Shown here one piece after another: positions 7,923 to 17,246 of a stretch of 41,347 nucleotides of DNA (position 1 is its first letter; each line of letters begins with the position of its first letter). The translations under genes were made by a program, and so were the position numbers. The notes beneath the pieces were generated by a model, which worked only from the letters and a program-made list of their open reading frames with translations, had not been told where the DNA came from and made no database searches. The stretch comes from an uncultured Crocinitomix sp. (lineage in GTDB: Bacteria > Bacteroidota > Bacteroidia > Flavobacteriales_D > Crocinitomicaceae): assembly GCA_937136425.1 (NCBI GenBank), contig CAKZON010000017.1:1-41347 (forward strand). The letters run 5' to 3'.

Positions 7923-10790
7923 ATGACTATATTACTCATTAATTCTCGAAAGAAATTGCAGGCTAGATTAATACTCATATTTCATCTTTTAATTAGTGCT
8001 AGTGCAAGCGCCAATTTCAACCCAGTATTTCAAACATTTAACACTTCAGACGGATTACCTAGTTCAGAAATTTATTCTGTTATCCAAGATCTAGACGGCT
8101 ATATGTGGTTCGCTACGGATGAAGGAGTATCCAGATACAACGGGTTCGAATTTCAAAATTTTACCGAAGCTGATGGTTTAACGGGAAACGTTGTTTTAAA
8201 AATGGATATAGATCGGTTCGGCAGACTTTGGTTTATTTGCTATAATGGGACATTGTGTTATTTCGAAAACGAATTAATTATTCCGTATAAATTTAATGAC
8301 GTAATACAACATCATAGCAAAGGGATTTTCCTGCTAAAATCAATATTTATTGATGAAAATTCAGATCTCTATGTCGGATCCGTTACATCACAATCATTTA
8401 AAATTGACAGCAGTGGAAATTTAGAATATATACCTAGCTGCGATTCTTACAATCATCTTGTTTATAATCTTGATGTGAACAACGGCACACTTTTCAATGT
8501 CGCAGAATCAAAATTGATGACAAACCCAGCGGGAATTGCAATCATCAAAGATAAACGTGTAATACATCAACTCAATTTCAATTCAAATTATTCCGTTCTA
8601 CATACAATGTGCCTTAATAAAAATGATATGTACTTTTTGAATGTTGAAAATCAACTCTTCATTTTCCATGATAACATGATCGATTCAATGCGTTTTGAAA
8701 CCAATTTAATTCACTTATATCTTGACCCTCAAGGTAATTTATGGATAAGCACCTTAGGATCCGGCGTCCATAAAGTCAATGTTGAACAACTTACGATTGA
8801 ACAAACTTATTTTGAAAACAGAACCATTAGTTCTACTTATCAAGACGTTAACGGTTCCTATTGGTTTACTACTACAGATAATGGAATTTATTATGTGATC
8901 AATCCTAAAATAGAAATTATAAAAAAAGGTGATTTACAAACAGAAATTAGCTGTTTGGCCTTAACCGATAGTATCCTTTATGTAGGAGATGTAAAAGGCA
9001 AATTAGTAGCTTACGATTTAATGCAGAAAAATACGCTATTCGAATATCAGCACTACTACAGACTAACTAGTATTCTTAAAACGATTGAAGGTTCTGTTAT
9101 CATTTCAAGTGATAAGTTCTACTCTATAAAGTCAGATCAATTCATCCCGATAGGACCAGATAATATTGGCGGTTCATTCCATTTAAGGCATGGTTATAAA
9201 GACAATATTATCATTAATACGGCGTCAGAAATATACTCTACTTCTGATTTCAAATCATTCACAAATTTCGATAACCTACGTAGTTTCGATAATGTGAGTG
9301 ATTCATTCAATAATATATACCTGGCTGATGATAGCGGAGTGCTAAAGTTATCTAAAAAAACAACGGAACGCTTATACTCCGGTGCACGGATAAATTCATT
9401 AGCATTTTTCAAATCATACATAATTGGTGCTAGTTTGGGTAAAGGGTTGATTATAATAACCAAACAAAAGAATTACAAATTAGATTCTCAAAATGGATTA
9501 ATTAGTGATTACCTAAATAATGTTCATGTTGAAAATGATAGTTCAATTTGGGTATCTAGTAATTCGGGGATTTCAAACATATTGATTTCCAAAAATGCTA
9601 AATTAACAATACGATCTTATACAAAAACCAATGGACTAGTTTCTAATGAGGTGAAAGAAGTGCTAACGAACAATGATAAAATCATTCTTCGTTATAAAAA
9701 TTCAATTTCAGTCATCCCAAAAAACACGTTAGATAAAAATTTTTCAAGATCAATTGGTATAAAAAGAATTTTGGTAAATGGAGATAATTATTCGATTGAA
9801 GAAGACATTGTATTAGACTATAACGAAAATACCATGATTATTGAATTAGAAATGCTTTGCGTTAATTGTTTAGCCGAAAGAAATCTAGAATACTCTTTGA
9901 ATCAAAAATCATATAGAACAAGTGATAACTTCATCAATCTTACAAGCATAGAACCCGGTGATTATGAATTAGAAATCAGACTAATGGACAATAAGTTCAC
10001 CAACGTTTATTGCTCGACTCAATTACATTTTACTGTTTTAAAACCAGTATGGAACAATACATTTATAAGAGTAATATTCTTGATATTACTAATTTTCATA
10101 ACATTTAGGATTGTCAAATTCTTTTATACTCGAAAAATAAAATTAGAAAATCAAAAAACTAATTTATTCAATGCCCAACAGAAAGCGCTGCTCCTGCAAA
10201 TGAAGCCGCACTTCATTTTTAACTCCCTAAATTCAGTTCAGAGGCTGATTTTAAAAAATGAAAAAATTACTGCCCACCGGCACATATCACAACTATCATC
10301 CCTAATTCGAAAAAACTTAGAGCTAGCCGACTCAGAACTTATAGCACTTAATGAAGAGTTAGAATTGTTAGAACTGTATTTTAGATTAGAACAAAAACGT
10401 ATTGCTAAAGAAATTAAATTCTCTATTGAGATTGAAAAAAACATTGATACTCAGCACGTCTTAATTCCACCATTTTTATTACAACCATTAGTTGAAAATG
10501 CCTTATGGCATGGGATCAATTTTGAAAAAATAAAACAAGGTAAAATCACAATTCACATTTTATGTGAGAACAACTTTCTCATTATCAAAATTATTGATAA
10601 CGGCGTTGGATATAACCACAAAAACGAAAAACGTAAAAATCACAATTCGCTGAGTAACTCAATATTAACGAAGCGCCTTAAATTATTGGAAGCCAAATAT
10701 AATTTCGATTCCAAATTCACAATAAAAAGTGGCACTAAAGAAGGAGGCGGCACAATAATAAAATTTAAATTACCCATAATAAATGATTAG
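7923..10790 (+). CDS. Sensor histidine kinase: propeller sensor, Y_Y_Y domain, LytS-type kinase
   Basis: 955 residues. A signal peptide (about 1-33) leads into ~580 residues of two-component-regulator-propeller repeats; the first are DGLPSSEIYSVIQDLDGYMWFATDEGVSRYNG-like, with repeated (D/N)G.(L/I)W motifs, forming a periplasmic beta-propeller. About 615-704 look like a Y_Y_Y domain, and 715-735 is the single membrane helix. The kinase half is of the LytS/YehU type (His_kinase, PF06580-like): phospho-acceptor His763 in QMKPHFIFNSLN, N-box LVENALWHG near 856, and ATP-lid glycine motifs DNGVG and KEGGGT. There is no receiver domain or AraC output fused to it, unlike classic Bacteroides hybrid sensors. 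Its end overlaps the response-regulator start by 8 nt, so the two are co-translated partners. The ligand is unknown; a surface glycan or envelope signal is plausible. Confidence 0.92.
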   Translation: MTILLINSRKKLQARLILIFHLLISASASANFNPVFQTFNTSDGLPSSEIYSVIQDLDGYMWFATDEGVSRYNGFEFQNFTEADGLTGNVVLKMDIDRFGRLWFICYNGTLCYFENELIIPYKFNDVIQHHSKGIFLLKSIFIDENSDLYVGSVTSQSFKIDSSGNLEYIPSCDSYNHLVYNLDVNNGTLFNVAESKLMTNPAGIAIIKDKRVIHQLNFNSNYSVLHTMCLNKNDMYFLNVENQLFIFHDNMIDSMRFETNLIHLYLDPQGNLWISTLGSGVHKVNVEQLTIEQTYFENRTISSTYQDVNGSYWFTTTDNGIYYVINPKIEIIKKGDLQTEISCLALTDSILYVGDVKGKLVAYDLMQKNTLFEYQHYYRLTSILKTIEGSVIISSDKFYSIKSDQFIPIGPDNIGGSFHLRHGYKDNIIINTASEIYSTSDFKSFTNFDNLRSFDNVSDSFNNIYLADDSGVLKLSKKTTERLYSGARINSLAFFKSYIIGASLGKGLIIITKQKNYKLDSQNGLISDYLNNVHVENDSSIWVSSNSGISNILISKNAKLTIRSYTKTNGLVSNEVKEVLTNNDKIILRYKNSISVIPKNTLDKNFSRSIGIKRILVNGDNYSIEEDIVLDYNENTMIIELEMLCVNCLAERNLEYSLNQKSYRTSDNFINLTSIEPGDYELEIRLMDNKFTNVYCSTQLHFTVLKPVWNNTFIRVIFLILLIFITFRIVKFFYTRKIKLENQKTNLFNAQQKALLLQMKPHFIFNSLNSVQRLILKNEKITAHRHISQLSSLIRKNLELADSELIALNEELELLELYFRLEQKRIAKEIKFSIEIEKNIDTQHVLIPPFLLQPLVENALWHGINFEKIKQGKITIHILCENNFLIIKIIDNGVGYNHKNEKRKNHNSLSNSILTKRLKLLEAKYNFDSKFTIKSGTKEGGGTIIKFKLPIIND

Positions 10791-11499
10791 AGATGCAATT
10801 ATAATTGACGACGAGCATGACGCGATTGATCACCTTACAATTTTATTGAATGATTTTTGCGACCAAATAAATGTTTTGGCTCATTTTGAAAACCCGATAA
10901 ATGCTGTTAAATGGCTTACAAAAAATGTCAAATACCCAAAACCTGTAGTCTTTATTGATATTAACATGCCAGAAATTAATGGATTTACTTTTCTAGAGTT
11001 AATTAATTCCAGCGACTACGATATTATTTTTGTAACCGCAGATGCAAAATATGCTATAAAAGCTATAGATTATAGACCTTTCGCATATTTATTGAAGCCT
11101 ATTGATATTGATAAGTTGATTGAAATTTGCTCCAAATTGACGAACGATTCGAATCAGCAAGTGCCTTCTTCAAAAATTAAAATTCCAACTCAAGAAGGGT
11201 ATCGTTTTATATCCGTGGCTGATGTTATATTCTTAAAAGCCGAACGAAGCTATTGTAAAATTTTAATTGAGCCAAATATCGAGATTCTAATTTCTCAAAG
11301 TCTCGGTAAATTAATGTCTACAATTCAACATCCACATCTGTTTCGTTGTCATAAGTCATTCACGATAAATTTAAGTAAGATAACCAGTTATGCTCACGCG
11401 AGTGGCGGCATTGTCTTACTAAACGAAAAACAAGAAATCCCTGTTTCTAAAACATTAAGACAAACACTATTTAATGCTCTTAAATCATCCAATCTATGA
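10783..11499 (+). CDS. LytTR-family response regulator
   Basis: 238 residues with a receiver domain (about 1-115) and a LytTR DNA-binding domain (about 130-235). Key receiver residues are present: acidic pair Asp9/Asp10, phospho-acceptor Asp59 (FIDINMPEINGF), Thr85 (VTAD) and Lys105 (LLKP). The output half has the LytTR signature ISVADVIFLKAERSYCKI and FRCHKSFTINLSKI. It is the partner of the overlapping LytS-type kinase and presumably activates transcription on phosphorylation. Its targets cannot be read from sequence, but the two T9SS-protein genes directly downstream on the same strand are natural candidates. The ATG at 10783 overlaps the kinase stop by 8 nt. Confidence 0.93.
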   Translation: MIRDAIIIDDEHDAIDHLTILLNDFCDQINVLAHFENPINAVKWLTKNVKYPKPVVFIDINMPEINGFTFLELINSSDYDIIFVTADAKYAIKAIDYRPFAYLLKPIDIDKLIEICSKLTNDSNQQVPSSKIKIPTQEGYRFISVADVIFLKAERSYCKILIEPNIEILISQSLGKLMSTIQHPHLFRCHKSFTINLSKITSYAHASGGIVLLNEKQEIPVSKTLRQTLFNALKSSNL

Positions 11500-11622
11500 T
11501 CTTTCTCTTTGTATTGAAAAGCCAAAACACAAACAAGGAAATTGAAAAGATGTTTAGGGAAAACTAAGGATATTTTCAGTTTTAATCAATATACATTTAA
11601 GCATAAACTTAAAATCTAATTT

Positions 11623-14600
11623 ATGAAAAATGTAATAATAGTGCTCGTGTTGATATTTACAGGACAGAATGTCATTGGTCAATATGAGCAACGTAACTGG
11701 ATCTTTGGGCGCACACATGCTGTCAACCCTACAAATTTTAATCTCGATTTTTTTCCTGACGGCGTTTCTTTGTATCCACCTGCTCCTATTCCACCACCAA
11801 TGGGTTCACCACCAACTGGAATTGGTCCAGCCAATGGATTTGAAAGTTGGTGTGTAATTACAGATCAAGTAACTGGCGACCTTCAATTCTACACAGATGG
11901 CCGTTTTGTTTACAATAATTCACATACTGATATTACACCGCCAGGAGGACTGGGAGCCAGTCCTTCTTCAGCACAGCCGGTAGCAGCATGTGTCGTGCCA
12001 ATCTGTCCGTTCGATAAATACTATATCTTCTCTAATCCTACAGGAAAAGAAACAGGAGTTGGAACAACAACAGGGCCAATAACTTACCGCGTTTATGATA
12101 GTGATTTAGGAACTTTCTCCGTTTCAAGCAATTTGCCTGGTCCTTTTTCGGCGACCGCCGTTGGTGAAGGAATGCTAATCATTCCAGGAAACGATCCCTT
12201 AGAGTTCTTCTTAATAACAAGGCTTTTACTTCCTATAGGTCCAGCTGGACTTGGCGGAGATTCGCGCTATGTTGTTTATAAGATTGATGCATCAGGTTTA
12301 TCGTACCACGCAGATTTTGATTTCGGCCCAGGGGTTGGAACGGATGGTACCGGGGCCTCTGTCATTATGAACATGACCTACAGTAAAAATCGATTTCCAA
12401 GCCCGGTATTAGGGGAGGTCGCATTTACAGCCTCAAGAGATGGATTAGGTACAGATAATTTCGTTTTTACTTGTCAATTTAATAACGCCACAGGTTTCTT
12501 TAATACGGGGACAGAAATCATTGTGAATCAATTTGGTGGAGCACCTGGAGGAGATATCCTTTATGATTGTGAATATTCTCCTGACGGGAATTTTTTATAC
12601 TATGCCAATTACTTTAACAGTAATTTATTCCAATATGAATTTTTAACTGGAGACACATATCAAGTAGGAGGTTTTGGAAACAGAAGAGGTGGTGGACTTA
12701 AGTTGGGTCCGGACGGTTTCATTTATCATATTCAAAATGCAGGGAGCACAAGTAACTTAGGTACCGTTGTTATTGGCAGAATTACATCACCAAATACGGA
12801 ATTACTCGCTAATTTCCCCGGTCCCCCGAGCCCAATTTATGACAATGTGAATTTACTAACTTCGCCTAACACATTTGCCTATAATTTTCCAGAGTTTTTG
12901 ACTACTCCATTATGGTCGGCTACAGTCGAAATAATGGGGAATGATTCAATATGTCCAGGAGAGACAACTACCTTAACGGCTGAAATTGATGCCTTAGGCA
13001 TGCCAATTGAGGGATATACATGGCAATTTAGCAGTGACGGAGGAGTTACGTGGACAGATTTGATTGGTGGTGGAACTTCAATAGATGTATCTGAACCAGG
13101 TGTTTATCGACTAATTGTTAATTTAAGTGATGATTGTGAAATTACTTCATTATCAGTTGAAATTTTTGAGCGTGAAAACTGCTGCTTTATAACTGAGGAA
13201 TCAGATGCCTTAGTTTACTCTTTAAGTATGTCAATTAACGAAGATTTAGCTTGGGACAACAAAGTATATATTGCAGATAATGTCATTTTAACAATTGACA
13301 ATGGTGCTATACTAGATATTACAAATGTGGATGTTATTTTTGGTGAGTGCGCAGGGATTGATTTTGTTGGAGGGGCGACTTTAAGAAGTAATAACTCCGT
13401 TTACCGCCCATGCACTTATAATGGAGTTTGGAGAGGGTTGAACTTTCATAATAATTCGACCATAAATGAAAATTCCACGGGAATTATAAATGAATGTGTA
13501 TTCAAAAATGCGCAAAGAGCAATTCACATTTTTGACCAATCTGTAACAGATATTAGAATTACGAATAACCTCTTTTCCAACTGTAAAGCAAGTGTTGACA
13601 TAAACAATACGGCATTCACCAGAAGCATCACTGGTAATACCTTTTTAATTGATGATCTTGCTCCGGAATTCTCAGGTTATATTTGTTCATGGGGCGGTTT
13701 TGCATCAACTTTTTATGGCATTAGATCAAACGGCGTTCAGTTCAGGGAAGTTATTGCGCAAAATGACTTCATAGCGCCTGATTTCACCCCTGTTGATTAT
13801 CGAGGAATCGAACTTGACAACTGCTCTGAAAGTGTGATTACCGAAAACAAATTTACAGACGTATATAGAGGAATTCAGTTAAACATGTGCGCAAACAATA
13901 GAATTGAGTCTAACGAGATTAACTTAGGCGACAAACTATTCGGATATGTGCATCAAATTGCAATTTTCAATTCTAGAAACACACTTATCAAAGAAAATGA
14001 ATTGAACAGCACAAAAGAAGAACCATGGCCAGTTTGGTCAGGAACAAATTCGGCAATTTATTGTGAAATTGGGGATACATACTCAATAAAGAACAATCAA
14101 ATAACAGGATTCGAAACAGGAATTCAACTTGAAGGCATTCTATCTTCATATGCTACTGAAAACCAAATTGATAACTGCCGATTCTATGGCATCTACATGA
14201 ATGACGCATTTCAAGTCAAGACCCAATGCAATACGATTGACATGGACGCCCAAGCTGGGACAAACGTAATTGGAATAGCAAACTATCAAACTATAGCAGG
14301 TGATCGTGACAATCTAATTGCCTCGAACTGCATTTTTGAAACGAATACTGCTATATATTTGCAAGCACCAGTAGGCGCACCTATTAGTACAATTCCTGAG
14401 ATTAAAAATAATTTCTTGTACAATTATTCAGTGACTGGAGTAAGAAACCTAAACTTTTCAGGTGATATCGGATCAAGTCCGTCACCAAGCGCAGGAGCTG
14501 GTCGAAATACCTTTGTTACTAATAATGGTGCAGCAGGAGCAATTGACATTCTCACGAATCCTAATCCGTTAATTTCATTCGGTAATTTTGGAGTGAATTC

Positions 14601-15477
14601 AATTAGTGGTCCTGTAACAGTCACAGGAAACACTATAAATTCTACTGCCAATTGCGGTGCTCATATAGATCTTCCGAATTCAGATAACGGATATATGGAG
14701 ATTTGTGATGCCTTAAGTCATGGTGCTGGGAACCTTATTTCAAGTGATAACGAATTGAATGGCGATTACAAATCTCATTTGAACGATCAATCTCTAGAAA
14801 TAATTCAATATGCTTTGAATCAATTTTATATGAACGCTAATCTAGCCGATTTTGAAGAACTCTACGCAGCGACCGTAAATGATTACAATTTCATCAATGA
14901 AGAGTTAAAATGGTTAAAAGTTCAATATCATCAAATAAAAGGTGAATTTGATAAGGCAAAAAACATTTTGGAAACCATAGAGACATCTGGTGTTGATGAG
15001 AACGACCGTGTTTTTATAATGACTCTTATTCTCAATAAAGCAATCTCCAACGAATTCATTCCAAGTGAAGCTTCATTCCTAGAATTAAGAAATATTTATA
15101 ATAATGGTGGATTATTCGCGAATGTCGCTGGAGTATTTTTAACGGAATATCATCATTTTAATGAGACAGGCTTTATACACACGAAGCAGGCAATCTTGAG
15201 TAGCTCTGATCAAGTGATCAAAATTGACGAAAGTTTATTTCATGTTTATCCTAACCCTGGAGAGGATAATATTTTCATTGATTATTCCATAGAAAACACA
15301 AAGGATGCATCTTTGAATATTTATTCTGTAAACGGCACATTCCTTCTAAAAATAGAACTTAACAGTGAGTTTGGTCGACAAAGTATCGATATCCAATCAC
15401 TCGCATCTGGCATTTACATAATTGGTTTAAATGTAGATCAGGAAATCGTTGAATACGTAAAATTTGTAAAAAAATAA
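11623..15477 (+). CDS. Large T9SS-secreted protein: propeller-like domain, Ig-like domain, beta-helix
   Basis: 1284 residues. A signal peptide of ~19 residues is followed by a domain (about 20-428) resembling the beta-propeller-like N-domain often found in Bacteroidota surface proteins (WIFGRT..NPTNFNLDF, FYTDGRFVYN, SSAQPVA, KYYIFSNPTG, YDCEYSPDGNFLYYAN). About 430-518 is an Ig/PKD-like domain (SICPGETTTLTAEID). From ~520 to ~1020 come repeated short strands with Asn ladders (ITNNLFSNCKAS, VITENKF, NRIESNEI), a right-handed parallel beta-helix like NosD/pectate-lyase folds, possibly carbohydrate binding. A helical segment (about 1050-1160) precedes the C-terminal T9SS type A sorting domain (FHVYPNPGEDN, from 1206). 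No catalytic residues were assignable. It is expected on the cell surface. The next gene repeats the N-domain and sorting domain but lacks the middle. Confidence 0.85.
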   Translation: MKNVIIVLVLIFTGQNVIGQYEQRNWIFGRTHAVNPTNFNLDFFPDGVSLYPPAPIPPPMGSPPTGIGPANGFESWCVITDQVTGDLQFYTDGRFVYNNSHTDITPPGGLGASPSSAQPVAACVVPICPFDKYYIFSNPTGKETGVGTTTGPITYRVYDSDLGTFSVSSNLPGPFSATAVGEGMLIIPGNDPLEFFLITRLLLPIGPAGLGGDSRYVVYKIDASGLSYHADFDFGPGVGTDGTGASVIMNMTYSKNRFPSPVLGEVAFTASRDGLGTDNFVFTCQFNNATGFFNTGTEIIVNQFGGAPGGDILYDCEYSPDGNFLYYANYFNSNLFQYEFLTGDTYQVGGFGNRRGGGLKLGPDGFIYHIQNAGSTSNLGTVVIGRITSPNTELLANFPGPPSPIYDNVNLLTSPNTFAYNFPEFLTTPLWSATVEIMGNDSICPGETTTLTAEIDALGMPIEGYTWQFSSDGGVTWTDLIGGGTSIDVSEPGVYRLIVNLSDDCEITSLSVEIFERENCCFITEESDALVYSLSMSINEDLAWDNKVYIADNVILTIDNGAILDITNVDVIFGECAGIDFVGGATLRSNNSVYRPCTYNGVWRGLNFHNNSTINENSTGIINECVFKNAQRAIHIFDQSVTDIRITNNLFSNCKASVDINNTAFTRSITGNTFLIDDLAPEFSGYICSWGGFASTFYGIRSNGVQFREVIAQNDFIAPDFTPVDYRGIELDNCSESVITENKFTDVYRGIQLNMCANNRIESNEINLGDKLFGYVHQIAIFNSRNTLIKENELNSTKEEPWPVWSGTNSAIYCEIGDTYSIKNNQITGFETGIQLEGILSSYATENQIDNCRFYGIYMNDAFQVKTQCNTIDMDAQAGTNVIGIANYQTIAGDRDNLIASNCIFETNTAIYLQAPVGAPISTIPEIKNNFLYNYSVTGVRNLNFSGDIGSSPSPSAGAGRNTFVTNNGAAGAIDILTNPNPLISFGNFGVNSISGPVTVTGNTINSTANCGAHIDLPNSDNGYMEICDALSHGAGNLISSDNELNGDYKSHLNDQSLEIIQYALNQFYMNANLADFEELYAATVNDYNFINEELKWLKVQYHQIKGEFDKAKNILETIETSGVDENDRVFIMTLILNKAISNEFIPSEASFLELRNIYNNGGLFANVAGVFLTEYHHFNETGFIHTKQAILSSSDQVIKIDESLFHVYPNPGEDNIFIDYSIENTKDASLNIYSVNGTFLLKIELNSEFGRQSIDIQSLASGIYIIGLNVDQEIVEYVKFVKK

Positions 15478-15496
15478 AACCCAATTCTAAAAAATG

Positions 15497-15534
15497 ATAA
15501 AAGCCAGATTATTGAAAAATAGTCTGGCTTTTAT
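15497..15534 (+). terminator. Intrinsic terminator after the large T9SS gene
   Basis: A 12-bp perfect stem (ATAAAAGCCAGA pairing with TCTGGCTTTTAT) encloses a 14-nt loop, with A-rich left and T-rich right ends, 19 nt after the stop codon at 15477. It separates the two paralogous T9SS genes, so the second probably has its own promoter or depends on readthrough. Its presence also argues against translation starting at the ATG at 15494. Confidence 0.75.
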
Positions 15535-15559
15535 TGTAATAAACCTTAACTTACACTTT

Positions 15560-17137
15560 ATGAAAAAAATATTATTCTCTACCCTATTTCTGATGATTTG
15601 CATTCAGGTTCAAGCACAGTTGGAAGAACGATTTTGGATATTCGGTAGGACATCTGACTCCAATCCTACAAATGAGAATTTAGACTTTTATCCAGACGCA
15701 GGACCTTTATATGATACTTCACTCCCTCCAAGCATTAGCTCTCCACCTTCTGAAATCACGCCTGAAAATGGATTTGAAGGTTGGGCCGTTGCAACTGATC
15801 CCGTTTCTGGTGAATTAATGTTTTATACTGATGGGAGAAGTGTATTTAACTCGGATCATGAAGATATTTCTCCAGCTGGAGGGTTGGAAGCTAGTCCATC
15901 TTCTGCTCAGCCAGTTGCGCTCTGCGTTGAACCTATTTTACCGATTAAGAAATATTACGTTTTTTGCAATCCAACAGGTAAAGAACCAGTTGCTGGAACC
16001 ACAACTGGTCCTGGCTCGTATCGAATATTTGACAAGACCACAGAATCATTTTCGGCATCAAACCCTTTGCCTGGCCCATATGGGACTGAAAATATTGGTG
16101 AAGGCATGCTCATTATTCCAAGTAAATATGATCACAATGTATTTTATTTAATCACAAGATTGCTTGATCCAGTTGGACCTATAATTGCAAGTAAATCACG
16201 GTATGTTGTCTATAAAGTAGACCCCTTAGGGGTGTCATTCAACGGGGCATATGATTTGGGACCTGGCATTGGGACAGATGTTTCTGGAGCTTCTCCCATT
16301 ATGAACATGGCTTATTCAGAAGATCGTAATCCTGATCCATATATTGGAGAAGTCGCATTCACGGCTTCCAAAATTAGTCCATCTGACGATAATTATATTT
16401 TCGTTTGTGAATTCAATAATAATACCGGAGAATTTTTGACAGGTGATTCTGAAGAATTAATTGCACATTTCAGTTCTGACTATATATATGATTGTGAATA
16501 TTCTCCAGATTCCAAATTTTTATATTACAGCACATATTACCACAGTGAATTATTTCAATATCAATTCACAACAGGAAACATTTATACTGTTGGCTACTTC
16601 GGAAATGCTAGAGGAGGTGGTCTTAAAATCGGACCGGACGATAATATTTATCACATTTTTGATGCTGGAACAATAAGCAATACTGGAACGCTCAGAATTG
16701 GCAGAATTACAGCCCCTAACACAGCGATTGCAAGTAACTATAATGATTTAGATTCACCAGCTCCCATATATGATTTTGATAATATTATTTCGAGGGACCA
16801 CACGTTTGCATACAATTTTCCAGAATTTTTAATCACACCATATCGTGGATCTGGAATTGATGAATTAACAGATTTAATCAATTCCAAATTCGATATTTAT
16901 CCCAATCCAACCGAAAATTCTGTCACGTTTGAATATGACTTTACAGATCTTAATTTAAAAGACCCTGAGCTGCAAATAAAAGATCTTCTTGGAAAAAACA
17001 TTGAATTAATAGCGCTAATTAGTTCTGTCGGTTCTAAAACAATTAGTTTATCCAATTTACCATCAGGTGTGTATACGGTCAGCATACTTTCTGGCAGCGA
17101 TATTGTAGGTTACAGTAAAATTGTCAAAGTGGAATAG
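15560..17137 (+). CDS. T9SS-secreted paralogue with propeller-like domain
   Basis: 525 residues from the ATG at 15560. An ATG at 15494 would add 22 residues, but it lies inside the terminator hairpin and would bury the signal peptide, so it was rejected. The signal peptide (MKKILFSTLFLMICIQVQAQ) is followed by a ~400-residue domain clearly paralogous to that of the preceding gene. Shared landmarks are RxWIFGRT, FYTDGRSVFN, SSAQPVA, GPGIGTDVSGASPIMNMAYS, YDCEYSPDSKFLYYS and RGGGLKIGPD, then an ending ...FAYNFPEFL. The Ig-like, beta-helix and helical parts are missing. A T9SS type A sorting domain (FDIYPNPTENS, from about 444) closes it. The two genes look like a tandem duplication in which one copy gained or lost the central module. 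Function is unknown; both are likely displayed on the surface. Confidence 0.85.
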   Translation: MKKILFSTLFLMICIQVQAQLEERFWIFGRTSDSNPTNENLDFYPDAGPLYDTSLPPSISSPPSEITPENGFEGWAVATDPVSGELMFYTDGRSVFNSDHEDISPAGGLEASPSSAQPVALCVEPILPIKKYYVFCNPTGKEPVAGTTTGPGSYRIFDKTTESFSASNPLPGPYGTENIGEGMLIIPSKYDHNVFYLITRLLDPVGPIIASKSRYVVYKVDPLGVSFNGAYDLGPGIGTDVSGASPIMNMAYSEDRNPDPYIGEVAFTASKISPSDDNYIFVCEFNNNTGEFLTGDSEELIAHFSSDYIYDCEYSPDSKFLYYSTYYHSELFQYQFTTGNIYTVGYFGNARGGGLKIGPDDNIYHIFDAGTISNTGTLRIGRITAPNTAIASNYNDLDSPAPIYDFDNIISRDHTFAYNFPEFLITPYRGSGIDELTDLINSKFDIYPNPTENSVTFEYDFTDLNLKDPELQIKDLLGKNIELIALISSVGSKTISLSNLPSGVYTVSILSGSDIVGYSKIVKVE

Positions 17138-17145
17138 ATTCCACT
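17128..17145 (+). terminator. Possible terminator stem at the end of the second T9SS gene
   Basis: An 8-bp perfect stem (AGTGGAAT pairing with ATTCCACT) has a 2-base gap between arms, with the TAG stop at its centre. Only a weak, A-rich sequence follows rather than a T-run, so its terminator role is doubtful. Confidence 0.3.
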
Positions 17146-17221
17146 AGTTAAAAATGAATTGATTGATCGCCTTTTTTCCTCAAGATTTATTTTCTGGTGC
17201 ACAAAGGACATTAATTTATAT

Positions 17222-17229
17222 TATCTTTG
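17222..17229 (+). promoter_or_regulatory. -7 promoter element upstream of neuD (TATCTTTG)
   Basis: TATCTTTG matches the Bacteroidetes -7 consensus TAnnTTTG and ends 17 nt before the neuD ATG at 17247. No TTTG was found at the expected -33 distance, so support is partial. It would drive the five-gene nonulosonate operon. Confidence 0.4.
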
Positions 17230-17246
17230 TTCTTATATATAAATAC

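Noticed and set aside
7910..7942. Ten-codon reading frame overlapping the sensor kinase start, a possible leader peptide
   Set aside because: Too short to judge and lacking any attenuator-like hairpin or codon bias; most likely chance.
13500..14300. Repeated Asn-rich strands as DNA-level tandem repeats
   Set aside because: The repetition is at protein level (beta-helix coils) and the nucleotide sequence is not periodic enough to call a repeat array.
15494..15559. Upstream ATG that would extend the second T9SS protein by 22 residues
   Set aside because: It lies within the terminator stem at 15497-15534 and would hide the clear signal peptide that begins at 15560.
7923..17137. Standard polysaccharide utilization locus (sensor plus SusC/SusD)
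   Set aside because: No TonB-dependent SusC-like or SusD-like gene and no glycoside hydrolase is visible near the sensor pair.
17163..17246. In-frame upstream ATG that would extend neuD by 28 residues
   Set aside because: The added residues are unlike the family and would include the TATCTTTG promoter element; the conserved NeuD start is at 17247.
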